Shown here piece after piece: positions 1 to 10,922 of a DNA stretch of 64,000 bases (its first letter is position 1; every line of letters begins with the position of its first letter). The stretch is from Luidia sarsii. Its lineage: Eukaryota; Echinodermata; Asteroidea; Paxillosida; Luidiidae. The notes beneath the pieces are model-generated. The model was not told where the DNA came from, ran no database searches, and saw only the letters and a program-made list of their open reading frames with translations. The DNA is taken from the NCBI GenBank assembly GCA_949987565.1, contig OX465107.1, positions 11,041,721-11,105,720 on the forward strand, in the 5' to 3' direction. The position numbers and the translations under genes were made by a program.

Positions 1-330
1 GCCCATTTTTATCATATCTTCGACTTCAGTGTTTACGATTTCTCTGAGGGCGAATGGTAACGGATATGGTTTGTTGCGAATTGGGTCTGAGGAAGTTAAG
101 GTGATTTTGTGCCGACCGAGATTAGTTTCGCCTGGTAAATCAGTCAGTACATCGCGATGACTACCTAGGATTCGTTTCACTTGGTTTCTATGCTCAGGAT
201 CTAGGCTGTTGTTACTTATTTGGACATCCGCGATTGTTTCTTTGGGTTTTATGGAAGGAAGTGCAATGACATCTTCATTGTCGGTCATGACGTATTCACT
301 CCCAAGTTCAGATTCGGATAATGGCTCTCA
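1..330 (-). pseudogene. Gypsy/Gmr1-type element: start of reverse transcriptase (cut by window edge)
   Basis: Read on the minus strand, the stretch from about 300 down to 1 encodes the N-terminal lead-in of a Ty3/gypsy reverse transcriptase. The recognisable pattern is LTDLPGETNLGRHKITL followed by KPYPLP and a conserved Glu-x-x-x-Met-x-x-x-Gly segment at the edge. It lies directly downstream of the integrase C-terminus and is in a different frame from it; I place a frameshift near position 330. The catalytic YxDD region would lie outside the window. Finding RT after integrase, rather than before it, is the key structural point for classifying this element. Confidence 0.75.
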
Positions 331-1633
331 CATTCGAGGATAGACACGCTGGCGCATGCAAGTGAACTTCCAATTTCGGTTTTGTCTGGTTCTTCTGTTA
401 TCTGGTTTCCACATCTTGAAATGTATCGTTTGAGTAAGTTCGCATGAAATATTTTAGTCTTGCCGCTCAAATCAAGCCGATAATCTGCGTTTCCTATTTT
501 TTCAATTACACGAACCGGTCCTTTCCATTGGAGTAGAAGTTTATTCTTATCAGTGGGCAATAACAAGAGAACATAGTCGCCTACCTTAAAGGTCCTAGTA
601 CGAGATTTGCGGTCGTAGTAGCGTTTCGCAGTCTCTGAATTTTTGCTGAGTTCTTGATGTGCAAGTTCGCATGTACTCTCGAGACGTTCGCGTAGTTCAA
701 GTATGTACTGATACGTAGTTTTAATTTCAGGATTCTCTACCGTGCCGGTCCAAAGTTCCTTGAGTATGGTCATGGGGACACGGACTGATCTGCCATAAAT
801 TAATTCGAACGGTGAAAACCCTAGGCTAGCTTGCGGTGTTTCATGCACGATATGCAAACAAAAGTGGCGCGAGATATCTATCCCAGTCTCGTGGGCGGTC
901 AGCGCATAGGCGTTTTAGCATCTGCTTGAGTGTGCCATTGAATCGCTCAACAAGACCATTACAACTAGGGTGATATGGGGTAGTGGTTAGCTGTCTGATT
1001 GAGAGGAGTCTACTGATTTCTTTCATTAGTTGTGATGTGAATTGAGATCCTTGGTCTGTGAGTATTTCGCTAGGGATTCCGACTCGCGAAAACACATTTA
1101 CCATAGCTTCTGCTACCCTGGGAGTATCAATGCCAGGTAAAGCAACGGCTTCCGGGTATCGTGTCGCATATAGTCTACTAGGGTGAGAATATACCGATTT
1201 CCGCTGCCTGTTATCGGATGAATTGGGCCGACTAAGTCTATCGCAATTCTCTTGAATGGCACATTTATGATGGGCATTTTACCTAATGGTACCTTGGCGA
1301 CTCTACCTTTTGTGACCGTCCGTTGACAGATATCGCATGATCTACAATATCTTACGATTTCAGCATGCACGCCGGGCCAAAAAAATTACTTAAAACTTTG
1401 TCACTTGTTTTTTTGGCACCTTGATGACCACCTAGTATGGATTCATGAGCTAGTTTTATTACGTGACTTCTGAATTTTTGGGGAACAACAAGTTGAAAAA
1501 AATTCTCATCATTTTCGTACTTTGGTGAATGGAATTCGCGAAAGATTAACCCATCTCGGTGTAAAAAACGAGAAGTTCCGAATCGTGTACACTTCTCCTC
1601 GCTATTTTCGGTAAGTTCTCTGACGCGACTCAA
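285..1633 (-). pseudogene. Gypsy/Gmr1-type integrase, frameshifted
   Basis: Four overlapping minus-strand reading frames (1633-1352, 1370-1113, 1104-841 and 857-285) together give an rve-family integrase broken by several frameshifts. The first carries the N-terminal His/Cys zinc-binding region (LAHESILGGHQGAKKT). The second carries CRSCDICQR and the first catalytic Asp (AIDLVGPIHP). The third has the second Asp (LTDQGSQFTS) and the catalytic Glu (NGLVERFNGTLKQ). The fourth carries the end of the core (ETPQASLGFSPFELIYG) and a chromodomain-like C-terminal segment (RTFKVGDYVLLLLP). The catalytic triad is visible, but the frame breaks mean this copy cannot make a full integrase. In the family this enzyme inserts the cDNA into host DNA. 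It directly follows the protease, with no RT between them. Confidence 0.85.
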
Positions 1634-3485
1634 AAATAGGATCTATTTCTTGCTCTCTCTGAATGTCAGACTTTTCAACATTCGGGAGACCATCTGGTAC
1701 TTTAAGTTTCTTTAAGGGTTTGCTCTCAGCGAGTTTCTGAGATCTAGTTTGAACTGCATTAACATCTACTCTATCGCGGCTTGCATCGGAATTCGTATCT
1801 ATATTGTCAAGGGTAATATGATCAGAAATTTGGCGACGGTTCCAGTTCAGATTAGGTTCTGCGGGATTTCTAGCTCCAATAATATTGCCTAATGTAATAT
1901 CATATACAGGATTTGCCATGCATAGAGCTTCGACTTCACCGACAAAGTAGGGCGAATCAAGTTTAACTACAGCAACGGGAGTGGTCCTTACTGATCCATC
2001 TACTAATATGCATGACTTTTTCTCGCCTGTGTACTGTTCAGGGAGGACTAGATCAGCCCGGATGACGACGCCACTACAGCCACTGTCGCGTAGTACCGTT
2101 CCGATTTTTCCGTTGATCATACCTTTAGTTACCGGCATACCACGAACAGCTGTGCTGCTACACACGGCGCTCATGATCGGCAATTCATGCCCACATTCCA
2201 GTTTGACTGAACCGTTTTGGATACAGCAGTCAGACAGTGCACGATAAGTTTGGGACGGAGTAGTTATCATACATGCAACGGTTTCCATGTGAGAAGTTGC
2301 TTTAGGTGCATCAGAAGGTCTAACCGAATTATCCGTTGGGTAATCATCAGAATGAGTAGAAGTCGTTTCGACACTAAGTTCAGCATTGCAATCGTCTATA
2401 TATAGTACTTCAACCAGCGCAGAGGTGACTGCATTTGCTACTTTAGCAAGACGTGAATTTTTGTTAGGGCAATCACGAGCAAAATGACCGGGACGATGAC
2501 ATAGATAACAGGTTCGTTGTTGTGGTCTCGGCGTGGACCAATTTGTATTTTGTGGCCGGGTCGCATTGGGCGGACCTGATCTTTCAAAGCGGGGTGCTGG
2601 TGGGTGATAACGCGACTGCGATCGGTACTGTTGCTGATGCTGTTGATAAGGTGGATGTTGCTGTCGTTGCGCGGATTGCGAGGTTTGCTCGGTTGGCTTT
2701 CGAACTAACTGTGCCACAACTCCGCCATGAGCTTCTGAATATTGTTCTGCGTAACGTGCAAGCTCTGCGAGGTTTTTTGGTTTACGTTCCTTGAGGAATG
2801 TACTTAGCTCGACATTGCAGCTATTCAAAAATTGTTCTCGCAAAACCAAGTCTTTCAGTCCGTCGTAGTTTTTATCAACCTTTGCCATATCGACCCACCG
2901 ACCTAGTATATTGTCCAACCTTACTGAAAATTGTGGAAAGGTTTCTCCGACATCGGGTTTTGCCGATCGGAAGTTGACTCGAAACCCGTCTTCGGTTAAA
3001 TGGAAACGTTTCAACAAAGCTTCTTTGAGAGAGTCGTAATTTGAAACATCGTTCATCGATAGCCTTGAATAAACGTCCAGTGCTTTTCCTTTAAGCAGCG
3101 CGCTCAGGTTCATTGCCCAGTCGTCTCTATCCCATTCTTGAGAAATGGCATATCGTTCGTACCTTTGCAAATACGCGTCAAGGTCGTCGTGTGTTTCATC
3201 AAATGATGGAAGTTTGGGAGCACGGGCTTTGTACCGAGATATTGAGTTTCCATCGTCGCTGCTTACGCTTGTGCGCTTAGCGGTTTCTAATTTGACTTGC
3301 AGGTGTGCCTGCTCCAGTTCCTGTCTTCGCAATTCTAGCTGATATGCGCGCTCGTCACGTGCTACCCTTTCGTTTTCCTTACGCAATTTTTCTCTCTCTG
3401 GGCAAACAAATTCAAGCAAGGCTTTTCCTTCTAGGCCGCAGTTTTTCCCTAGAGCAGTCAAAGATTCTATCTCACTCACATCCAT
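1602..3485 (-). pseudogene. Gypsy/Gmr1-type Gag-protease ORF
   Basis: This is a long minus-strand open frame. The frame extends up to 3626, but I favour the Met at 3483-3485 (MDVSEIESL) as the start, because the residues upstream look like leader sequence. Features in order: a charged helical N-terminus likely to form a coiled coil (about residues 25-70), a Gag capsid-like region (DLDAYLQRYERYA), a Gln-rich linker, a CCHC zinc knuckle (CYLCHRPGHFARDC, around 2470-2511), and a retropepsin-type active site (VLRDSGCSGVVI, DSG, around 2066-2100). The frame ends at 1602 just after slipping out of the integrase frame in a T run near 1631-1636. The Gag and protease parts look intact; the polyprotein as a whole is broken. 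Gag packages the RNA and the protease matures the polyprotein. Confidence 0.85.
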
Positions 3486-3639
3486 TGTACACACCAGTAC
3501 CAACTTACCAAAGGACTCCGATAGGGCAGATGGTGTGAAGATGTGAAGGGGAGGGGAAATGCAACACTCAGCCTGTAGACAAATAACCACACAAGAAAAT
3601 ACATGTACTGTTAATAGATGCAACATAACATTGACTGAG

Positions 3640-4990
3640 TATCATACAAGCAGCAAATAGGGTTGTCTAGTCTCCAAGTTCTGTTCTTGGTTTTTTTTTT
3701 TAATTTTTTTTTTTTTAATTTCTTAAACTCCCGGACAGGCCCCCATAAATGTCATCACTAACCAAGAGTTATATATTGATGACCCCGGGTCAAAATTACT
3801 GAGCCGGAACAACTGAATGATTTACAAAGACCCCGCACTTGATATTAAATTAAATTCAATTCTTTGTATTTACAATTATTTACAAGATGGAAAATATGTT
3901 TAGGGTATTCTGAACAATTAATAATTAATGGGCTTAGTGTTGCCCTACTCAACCGAACTTCAAATTACAGTGGATCAAATGATACAGTAGTATTGCCGAA
4001 TAGAACCCCTTTACTGGAACAACTGGAGTAGTCTCCTCTCAGGGACGTAAACAATTACGCTGACGGTAGGACGTCACACAGTCAGAGCAGTCCCGCCGAC
4101 GGTACTGTACGTTGTACGTCAGTGTGGTACGGGTTGCCAGGGGTAGTCTCCTCACAAGGATGGAAACGGCTACCACGTTAGGACGTCACTCAGTCAGGGG
4201 TAGGACCATGAGGGGAATCTCTACCAAAGTTACGGCCATGGTTATTTTCCTTTATCAGGCTTGAACTGGTGTCTTGCAGGCTGAATGTTGCATGGAATGG
4301 GGACCGGTTGCTCTGAAATCGTACGTGTTGGCTCTGGTTTAGCCAAATCTGACGATCTGAACGTACCGGGACTGAATTTCTCCGGCCGATCGTCACCTGT
4401 CGCTTCAGGGACTTCAGGAAGTTGGTACCGGTCGGTCACAAGCAATCTTTAGTCAGCTCACACACCCTCGATGTTCACAGATTGATCATTCGATCCGTTC
4501 TCCCTCTCTCTCACACTCTTTTTTATCACAGCACACCCATCAGTGGGAAAAAACTCCCGATGTAATTTATAACAAAACACGAATTTGTTTAACAATAACC
4601 ATGGCCGGAAAAGTTACGTAAGTCTGTGGCAACGAACAGCGCGTTCCTAAAGCGCGTCCTAAGCAACCTATCGTGATCGGGGAAATGTGCTAGAGGTTAC
4701 AATCGGTTTAACAAAACACGAATTTGTTTAACAATAACCATGGCCGGAAAAGTTACGTAAGTCTGTGGCAACGAACAGCGCGTTCCTAAAGCGCGTCCTA
4801 AGCAACCTATCGTGATCGGGGAAATGTGCTAGAGGTTACAATCGGTTCGCGGGAAAACTAGCCGGTGATTCATTGGTTCGCTAAATCAGCGCTAATCCCT
4901 TCCGTGTCGGGGTGTTAGTTACGTGAAACAAACAACGAGGAAATAAATAAATAACATTGTCTTATTTAGAGAACGATCTTAACAGATTAT
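3640..4990 (-). other. Probable 5' leader and LTR region of the gypsy element
   Basis: The stretch upstream of Gag (minus orientation) has no coding signal. It contains a T-rich run (3690-3720), a TATAAA-like box read on the minus strand near 4562-4570, and two tandem 139-bp units just upstream of it. That arrangement would suit a U3 promoter with enhancer-like repeats. I could not define LTR ends, a primer-binding site or the second LTR (outside the window), so the boundaries are inferred. Confidence 0.4.
4571..4848. repeat. Two-copy direct tandem repeat, 139-bp unit
   Basis: The segment beginning AACAAAACACGAATTTG at 4571 is repeated from 4710 with essentially no difference. Each unit contains a CCATGG site and a short internal inverted motif GCGCGTTCCTAAAGCGCGT. 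The near identity points to a recent duplication, probably inside the LTR U3 of the adjacent gypsy element. Confidence 0.9.
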
Positions 4991-5530
4991 TCTGAGGAAG
5001 AATGACAGTTTCACTCATTGGAGGCGGGGATGAAATGCTTTTGAGATTATAGCAGAAGAGAGCCCTGGCTAACCATTGGATGCCATTTTAAACAGAATAA
5101 GTAGAGGGCTATATCGGTCCATAAAGAGACCTTTTTTAAGAAAAGAGTTACTGACATTATGGTCAGTGAGTTGGGACTACCCTATGACGTCATACTCCAC
5201 AGTTTTGGAATGTCGTAATTGCTATTCACATAGCAAATGGGGCATTCCTTATAATCAGATGGACAAAGGCCATGTGTTATAGAGGTTTAAACTTTAACAT
5301 CCATCCCTGACATTTCAACAGAAGTCAAAATGATAAGAAAAGCACTTGATCAATGGGATGCATCATATCTAATTATACGTTTCAATGCTTATCACCAACA
5401 CACTTAAAGGGCTATGCAATGGATTTTTGTATTACAAGTCCTAAGTGATTCAATACGAATATATTTTTGACAATTTCCCCTTTGATTTTACCGCGTTTAT
5501 GTAATTAAGACAATTAAAAACGTATTTCAG
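4850..5530. other. Unassigned spacer
   Basis: No coding sequence was recognised here. The 5076-5282 open frame has no family signature. The stretch ends in a pyrimidine-rich run and TTTCAG at about 5524-5529, which could be a splice acceptor leading into the THAP remnant. Confidence 0.4.
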
Positions 5531-5559
5531 AGGTGGCCAGTATGCTCCGCTCACTGACC

Positions 5560-5771
5560 TTTATTGTGACAGGTTGCAGCAACAACACTAAACATGGGTT
5601 CAGTCTCCATCGTTTTCCTACTGACCCCCAATTTCGAAGAATTTGGACGGCGAAAGTCAAGCTGACTCGGGCGAAGTGGTCAGGACCAACCGAGCAATCA
5701 GGTCATCTGCTCAGCGCACTTCAGTTTGAGCCAGCTTGTTTTGATCGAGGCCTGCACGACCAACGGTACTA
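5560..5771 (+). pseudogene. THAP-type zinc-finger remnant
   Basis: The frame reads GCSNNTKHGFSLHRFP, then FRRIW and KW, and finally FEPACFD. These match the C-S-N ... F-H-x-F-P ... W ... C-F spacing of a THAP DNA-binding domain (C2CH zinc finger). The expected second Cys-x2-His is missing from this frame: it reads LLSALQF. The neighbouring frame of the same bases reads ICSAHF, which is the expected motif. The domain is therefore recovered only by two compensating shifts about 20 nt apart, near 5700 and 5725. The first Cys would have to come from an upstream exon; GTGACAG at 5566-5572 could be an acceptor. THAP domains occur in host regulators and in P-element-type transposases, and I cannot tell which this is. 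Confidence 0.6.
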
Positions 5772-6358
5772 GTTCGGGATAACTTATAGCAGAAAGCCTT
5801 CCGTCTGCCGTTAAAAATGGTGACGAATTGGCCATGCCATCTAGACCGTGGGACAAGTGCCCAAAAGTGCTTGTTGTATGGCTCAACTCACGCGCCTACT
5901 TTCTATTTACACAATCCGACAGAAATAAATATAGTATCCCACTTACAGGTTGTTCTTTTTCTCAACTCTTGCACGTTAATGAGCTAGAATGAAAAAACGA
6001 TGTGTATTTCTTCGTTTATTTCTTACGGAATGTGCCTAAAAATCAACGTAGTCTGGTGCTATTAAAATCCATACAATGACGTCTGGGAACCAGCGACAGC
6101 TCTCACGTGACCGACCATTTGTTTACGTGAATTCAGCCGTCGAGTGGAGACTACTAGTAGTACATGTGCGTAAAGTATTGAGAGTTTTCTGCGAACATAC
6201 GGCTGTGTTGTCTGTTTTCAGGGCCACAAATGTCACTGACGGAGTAGAAGCATTACTAAAGCAATCAAACTAAAGCACGTAATTGTTTGTAGTTCCCATA
6301 TCACGCGATTTTTTCGGAAAACATACAAGACCGAGATCGTTTTTACCTGCCGCAACTC

Positions 6359-7418
6359 TAGTTGCGGTAATACGTAACCGTAACCCTCATCCTCCCGAAG
6401 GTCGGAGATCTGAGGGTTACAGGATCGGAACGTATGTACAAGATTATATGCGAGGTTCTTGTTTTTACCATTTTGGAAACACCACTGTCCCGATCGCCCA
6501 CTTTTTCCACCCTTTTGAAAATCGCCATACACAATCTAAGGACATGCACTTGATCCCAAATGTATACTGAATGTGATCAGATAACTCAAAACATCGTGGG
6601 TAAAATACTTTTCCGAAAAACGGGCAGAAACTCACCCAAATACTGTCTGTAAATGTCCCGTCAACGTCTCCGCCAGGTTCGGAATCCGAACCTGGCGCCT
6701 CGACCAATCAGCGCTTAGTCTCGTAACGTATACCCGCACGACGGCTATTTGCTGTTTCGCAATAACAGTCCACACTCGTGGTGCGCGTGGATACAACACG
6801 TGCGCTGTACATGTGATTGTACGGTACATGTACATGTACCGTACATGTGCAAGCAGAGTACCAAAGAATACTCTTTGATAATACACGTACATGTACATGT
6901 ACTGTACACGTAATATACATGTACAACAGTACAGTGCACATGTACATGTACATGTACAGTATGAACCCGTACGCTACGTACACACACGTACATGACCTGC
7001 GCGCGCACCACGAGTGTGGACTGTTATTGCGAAACAGCAAATAGCCGTCGTGCGGGTATACGTCACGAGACTAAGCGCTGATTGGTCGAGGCGCCAGGTT
7101 CGGATTCCGAACCTGGTGGAGACGTTGACGGGACATTTACAGACAGTATTTGGGTGAGTTTCTGCCCGTTTTTCGGAATAGTGTTTTACCCACGATGTTT
7201 TGAGTTATCTGATCACATTCAGTATACATTTGGGATCAAGTGCATGTCCTTAGATTGTGTGTGGCGATTTTCAAAAGGGTGGAAAAAGGGGGCGATCGGG
7301 ACAGTGGTGTTTCCAAAACGGTAAAAACAAGAACCTCGCATATAATCTTGTACATACGTTCCCGTAACCCTCAGGTCTCCGACCTTCGGGAGGATGAGGG
7401 TTACGGTTACCGCAACTA
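6359..7418. mobile_element. Foldback DNA element A, copy 1 (about 420-bp inverted arms)
   Basis: The left end TAGTTGCGGTAA... at 6359 and the right end ...TTACCGCAACTA at 7418 are reverse complements. Near-perfect complementarity continues through both arms, roughly 6359-6787 and 6998-7418. The arms include a CGGAATCCG-type palindrome and CCAATCAGCGC. The centre (6788-6997) is a TACATGTAC-rich stretch. No transposase is encoded, and the open frames on both strands are mirror products of the arms. This is best described as a non-autonomous long-TIR element; the superfamily is not determinable here. Confidence 0.85.
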
Positions 7419-7750
7419 CCGCAACTCGTACTATGCACTTCCGTGCTACGTACACATTGAATTGCAGTGTCGTGCATTCTGATCAGCTGGACCGCAGTCC
7501 ATACTATCGTGCCAGCTTTTAGTTTTAGTATGGCGTGGGGAAGGCACCACTGCACCGTCACTTCTGCCGATTACGGCATTCATCATCGGAGGTAGGTTGT
7601 GTTTGTTATGATATCTTGTGTCACACTCTTAAAAAGATCCATGTTAAACATTTCCCTTTCTGCTGTGCTTTTGCCATTGTTGCAGGGCAATTTTTTTTGC
7701 TAGGGCCTGTCCCATTGCTACTAAGTACTATACTACTACTAGGCTACTAC

Positions 7751-8623
7751 TAGTCCGAGTAACTTGGACCCGACAAGTCACCCTTTTTTTATCGAATTTT
7801 GAAATTTTGAGTTTCGGGTGACTGTAGGGTCCAAGTCCAGCAGTATCCTAAACCTGATTATATGTACACGCCGCCAAAAACCATTTCGACCGAAACAAAC
7901 TACCCGACACAAACCCCCAGATTTACCGCCGAAAACACCCGTATCACCGTCCTACGTGCCCATTTTTGGATTCAGTGAGAATCAAGGATTCTAAAACTGG
8001 TCATTTGCTTTACTCACGTTTTTGAAAAAAGGCAAAAAATACCATCAGTTGATCGAGAAGATGTTTCGTTTCGCCCGTGCGACAGCCAAAACAAGGAGGC
8101 GGCCATTTTTTTCTATAAATAGCATTCTGACAGTTCCGTGTGCGCAGTGGGTCTGCAACCGTTGAGCCTGCGACTGTTTCATGGACGCAACGATACATTC
8201 AGAAAACAGTCGTGGGCTCAACGGTTGCAGACCCACTGCGCACACGGAACTGTCAGAATGCTATTTATAGAAAAAAAATGGCCGCCTCCTTGTTTTGGCT
8301 GTCGCACGGGCGAAACGAAACACCTTCTCGATCAACTGATGGTATTTTTTGCCTTTTTTCAAAAACGTGAGTAAAGCAAATGACCAGTATTAGAATCCTT
8401 GATTCTCACTGAATCCAAAAATGGGCACGTAGGACGGTGATACGGGTGTTTTCGGCGGTAAATCTGGGGGTTTGTGTCGGCCGGTCGAAATGGTTTTTGG
8501 CGGTGTGTACATATAATCAGGTTTAGGACACTGATTTTCTTGGACCCTACAGTCACCCGAAACTCAAAATTTCAAAATTCGATAAAAAAAGGGTGACTTG
8601 TCGGGTCCAAGTTACTCGGACTA
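7751..8623. mobile_element. Foldback DNA element B, copy 1 (873-bp near-perfect palindrome)
   Basis: This begins TAGTCCGAGTAACTTGGACC and ends with the reverse complement GGTCCAAGTTACTCGGACTA. The arms of about 430 bp meet at about 8170-8210, with a spacer of only a few tens of bases (around CATGGACGCAACGATACATTC). Open frames appear on both strands because the arms are inverted copies. Shorter and divergent relatives occur at 42115-42268, 42560-42635 and 43762-44436. It is flanked by ACTACTAG-type repeats. No transposase is present. Confidence 0.88.
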
Positions 8624-8647
8624 AGATAGTACTAATACTAGTAGGCC

Positions 8648-10676
8648 TAGTTGCGGTAACCGTAACCCTCATCCTCCCGAAGGTCGGAGACCTGAGGGTT
8701 ACAGGAACGTATGTACAAAATTATAGCGAGGTTTTTGTTTTTACCATTTTGGAAACACCACTGTCCCGATCGCCCCCTTTTTCCACCCTTTGGAAAATCG
8801 CCACACACAATCTAAGGACATGCACTTGATCCAAAATGTATACTGAATGTGATCAGATAACCCAAAACATCGTGGGTAAAATACTTTTCCGAAAAACGGG
8901 CAGAAACTCACCCAAATACTGTCTGTAAATGTCCCGTCAACGTCTCCGCCAGGTTCGGAATCCGAACCTGGCGCCTCGACCAATCAGCGCTTAGTCTCGT
9001 GACGTATACCCGCACGACGGCTATTTGCTGTTTCGCAATAACAGTCCACACTCGTGGTGCGCGCGCAGGTCATCGCCCTGTGAAGAGCCGACTGGTACAA
9101 TGTACTGTATACAACCATTGATCTCCATAATAAAGACTGGATAGGACAGCGCGTCAAATGCGCGTCCGCGTGTGCGTTTTGTCAAGAGGGTAAGAAACGA
9201 ACGTGTCGATTTGCTGCGCGCACACATTTGAATGGACATCTCAAAGAAGTGGACGCATTTTTTCCCTTCAAATAGTCATCTTTTGAAAAAACATAAACAT
9301 ACACGAATAAAATAGGAAAATTCGAAAATAACAAAGGTCAAATCGTGTGCAGCAGTGAATTGGCCGGAGAGGGACGGAAAAGTGAGCCGTAAAAAAAGAA
9401 TAACTTTTCACAAGTAAGTTGTTGGTTAGCCCAGATGGACTCATTTAGTACTGCATACTGCTTATTGATGACTGAGATTTTAAATTAATGGCATAATTAT
9501 GACCTGTGTTGTTCAAGCAGTGGTCAAATAATCATTAACATTATAACTGCTGTTATTTGGGTTACCCAAAAGCTGAATCCACCCCTTGAAAAAAGGAATA
9601 ATTTGGATATCACTGGTGACTAGCCTTATAACCATGTGCCAAAAAATTACAAGAAATAAATCTGCATTGCTTTTTGTCAATTTGCAATTGTGCAAGCGTT
9701 GAATGAATGAAAAAATGTTCCTCCAGCGGTATTTTGTTTTTTATTCCTAAAGTTGCTCAGAAAAGTTAAGAATGATAAACACCAGCAAATCAATGTGTAG
9801 CCGTGGCCGATTCAAATGCGGATATAAAAATTATTTCCGGCACCTTAATTACTCGTTCCTACAACATACAAGGTAGACCAAATTCATCCACGGCCAAGCG
9901 AGTGAACTCTAACCATAGAGCAAGATGCTCTAACCAACATACACAACTCTACCCTCCTGAAGCGTTGTGCGCCGCCATTGTTCGACCGCGTATTTTGTGC
10001 ACGAGCAACGCGCGGTGTCCTATCCAGTCTTTATTATGGAGATCAATGGATACAACACGTGCGCTGTACATGTGATTGTACGGTACATGTACATGTACCG
10101 TACATGTGCAAGCAGAGTACCAAAGAATACTCTTTGATAATACACGTACATGTACATGTACTGTACACGTAATATACATGTACAACAGTACAGTGCACAT
10201 GTACATGTACATGTACAGTATGAACCCGTACGCTACGTACACACACGTACATGACCTGCGCGCGCACCACGAGTGTGGACTGTTATTGCGAAACAGCAAA
10301 TAGCCGTCGTGCGGGTATACGTCACGAGACTAAGCGCTGATTGGTCGAGGCGCCAGGTTCGGATTCCGAACCTGGTGGAGACGTTGACGGGACATTTACA
10401 GACAGTATTTGGGTGAGTTTCTGCCCGTTTTTCGGAAAAGTATTTTACCCACGATGTTTTGAGTTATCTGATCACATTCAGTATACATTTGGGATCAAGT
10501 GCATGTCCTTAGATTGTGTGTGGCGATTTTCCAAAGGGTGGAAAAAGGGGGCGATCGGGACAGTGGTGTTTCCAAAATAGTAAAAACAAAAACCTCGCTA
10601 TAATTTTGTACATACGTTCCCGTAACCCTCAGGTCTCCGACCTTCGGGAGGATGAGGGTTACGGTTACCGCAACTA
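8648..10676. mobile_element. Foldback DNA element A, copy 2, carrying a nested element
   Basis: The terminal sequences and arms (8648-9074 and about 10250-10676) match element A copy 1. The interior is longer. It holds a separate inverted-repeat element (9115-10049) and then the same TACATGTAC-rich core (10050-10255) seen in copy 1. Comparison suggests copy 1 is a deletion derivative of an arrangement like this one. Confidence 0.85.
9115..10049. mobile_element. Nested TIR element inside A copy 2
   Basis: The left end CCATTGATCTCCATAATAAA and the right end TTTATTATGGAGATCAATGG are inverted repeats of about 35 bp. Both ends abut ATACAA (9109-9114 and 10050-10055), a candidate 6-bp target duplication. 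The interior shows no transposase. A stretch near 9885-9960, read on the minus strand, has weak tRNA-like A- and B-box character (GGTTAGAGCATC, GTTAGAGTTCACTC). Confidence 0.65.
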
Positions 10677-10922
10677 TAGTAGGCCCTACTACTAGTAGTA
10701 GTACTAGTACTAGTACTAGTAAGCCTACTAGTAGTAGTACTACTGAGTAGTATAGTAGTACTACTGAGTAGTATACATGTAGTAGTACTACTGAGTAGTA
10801 TAGTAGTACTACTGAGTACTAGTAACTACTACTACTACTACTAGTACTACTAACTAGTGCTATATACTAGTACTACTACTAGTACTAGTACTAGTACTAG
10901 TACTAGTACTGTAGTAGTACTA
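10677..10922. repeat. AGT/ACT bidirectional trinucleotide tract
   Basis: The tract is composed almost wholly of TAGTAG and TACTAC blocks that alternate in orientation, giving many ACTAGT and AGTACT palindromes. It abuts the right end of foldback element A copy 2. Similar tracts flank the palindromes at 42-44.6 kb. Confidence 0.9.

Noticed and set aside
6632..7044. Cys/His/Val/Tyr-rich frames (possible zinc-binding peptides)
   Set aside because: They come from TACATGTAC repeats in the core of a foldback element and are mirrored on the opposite strand.
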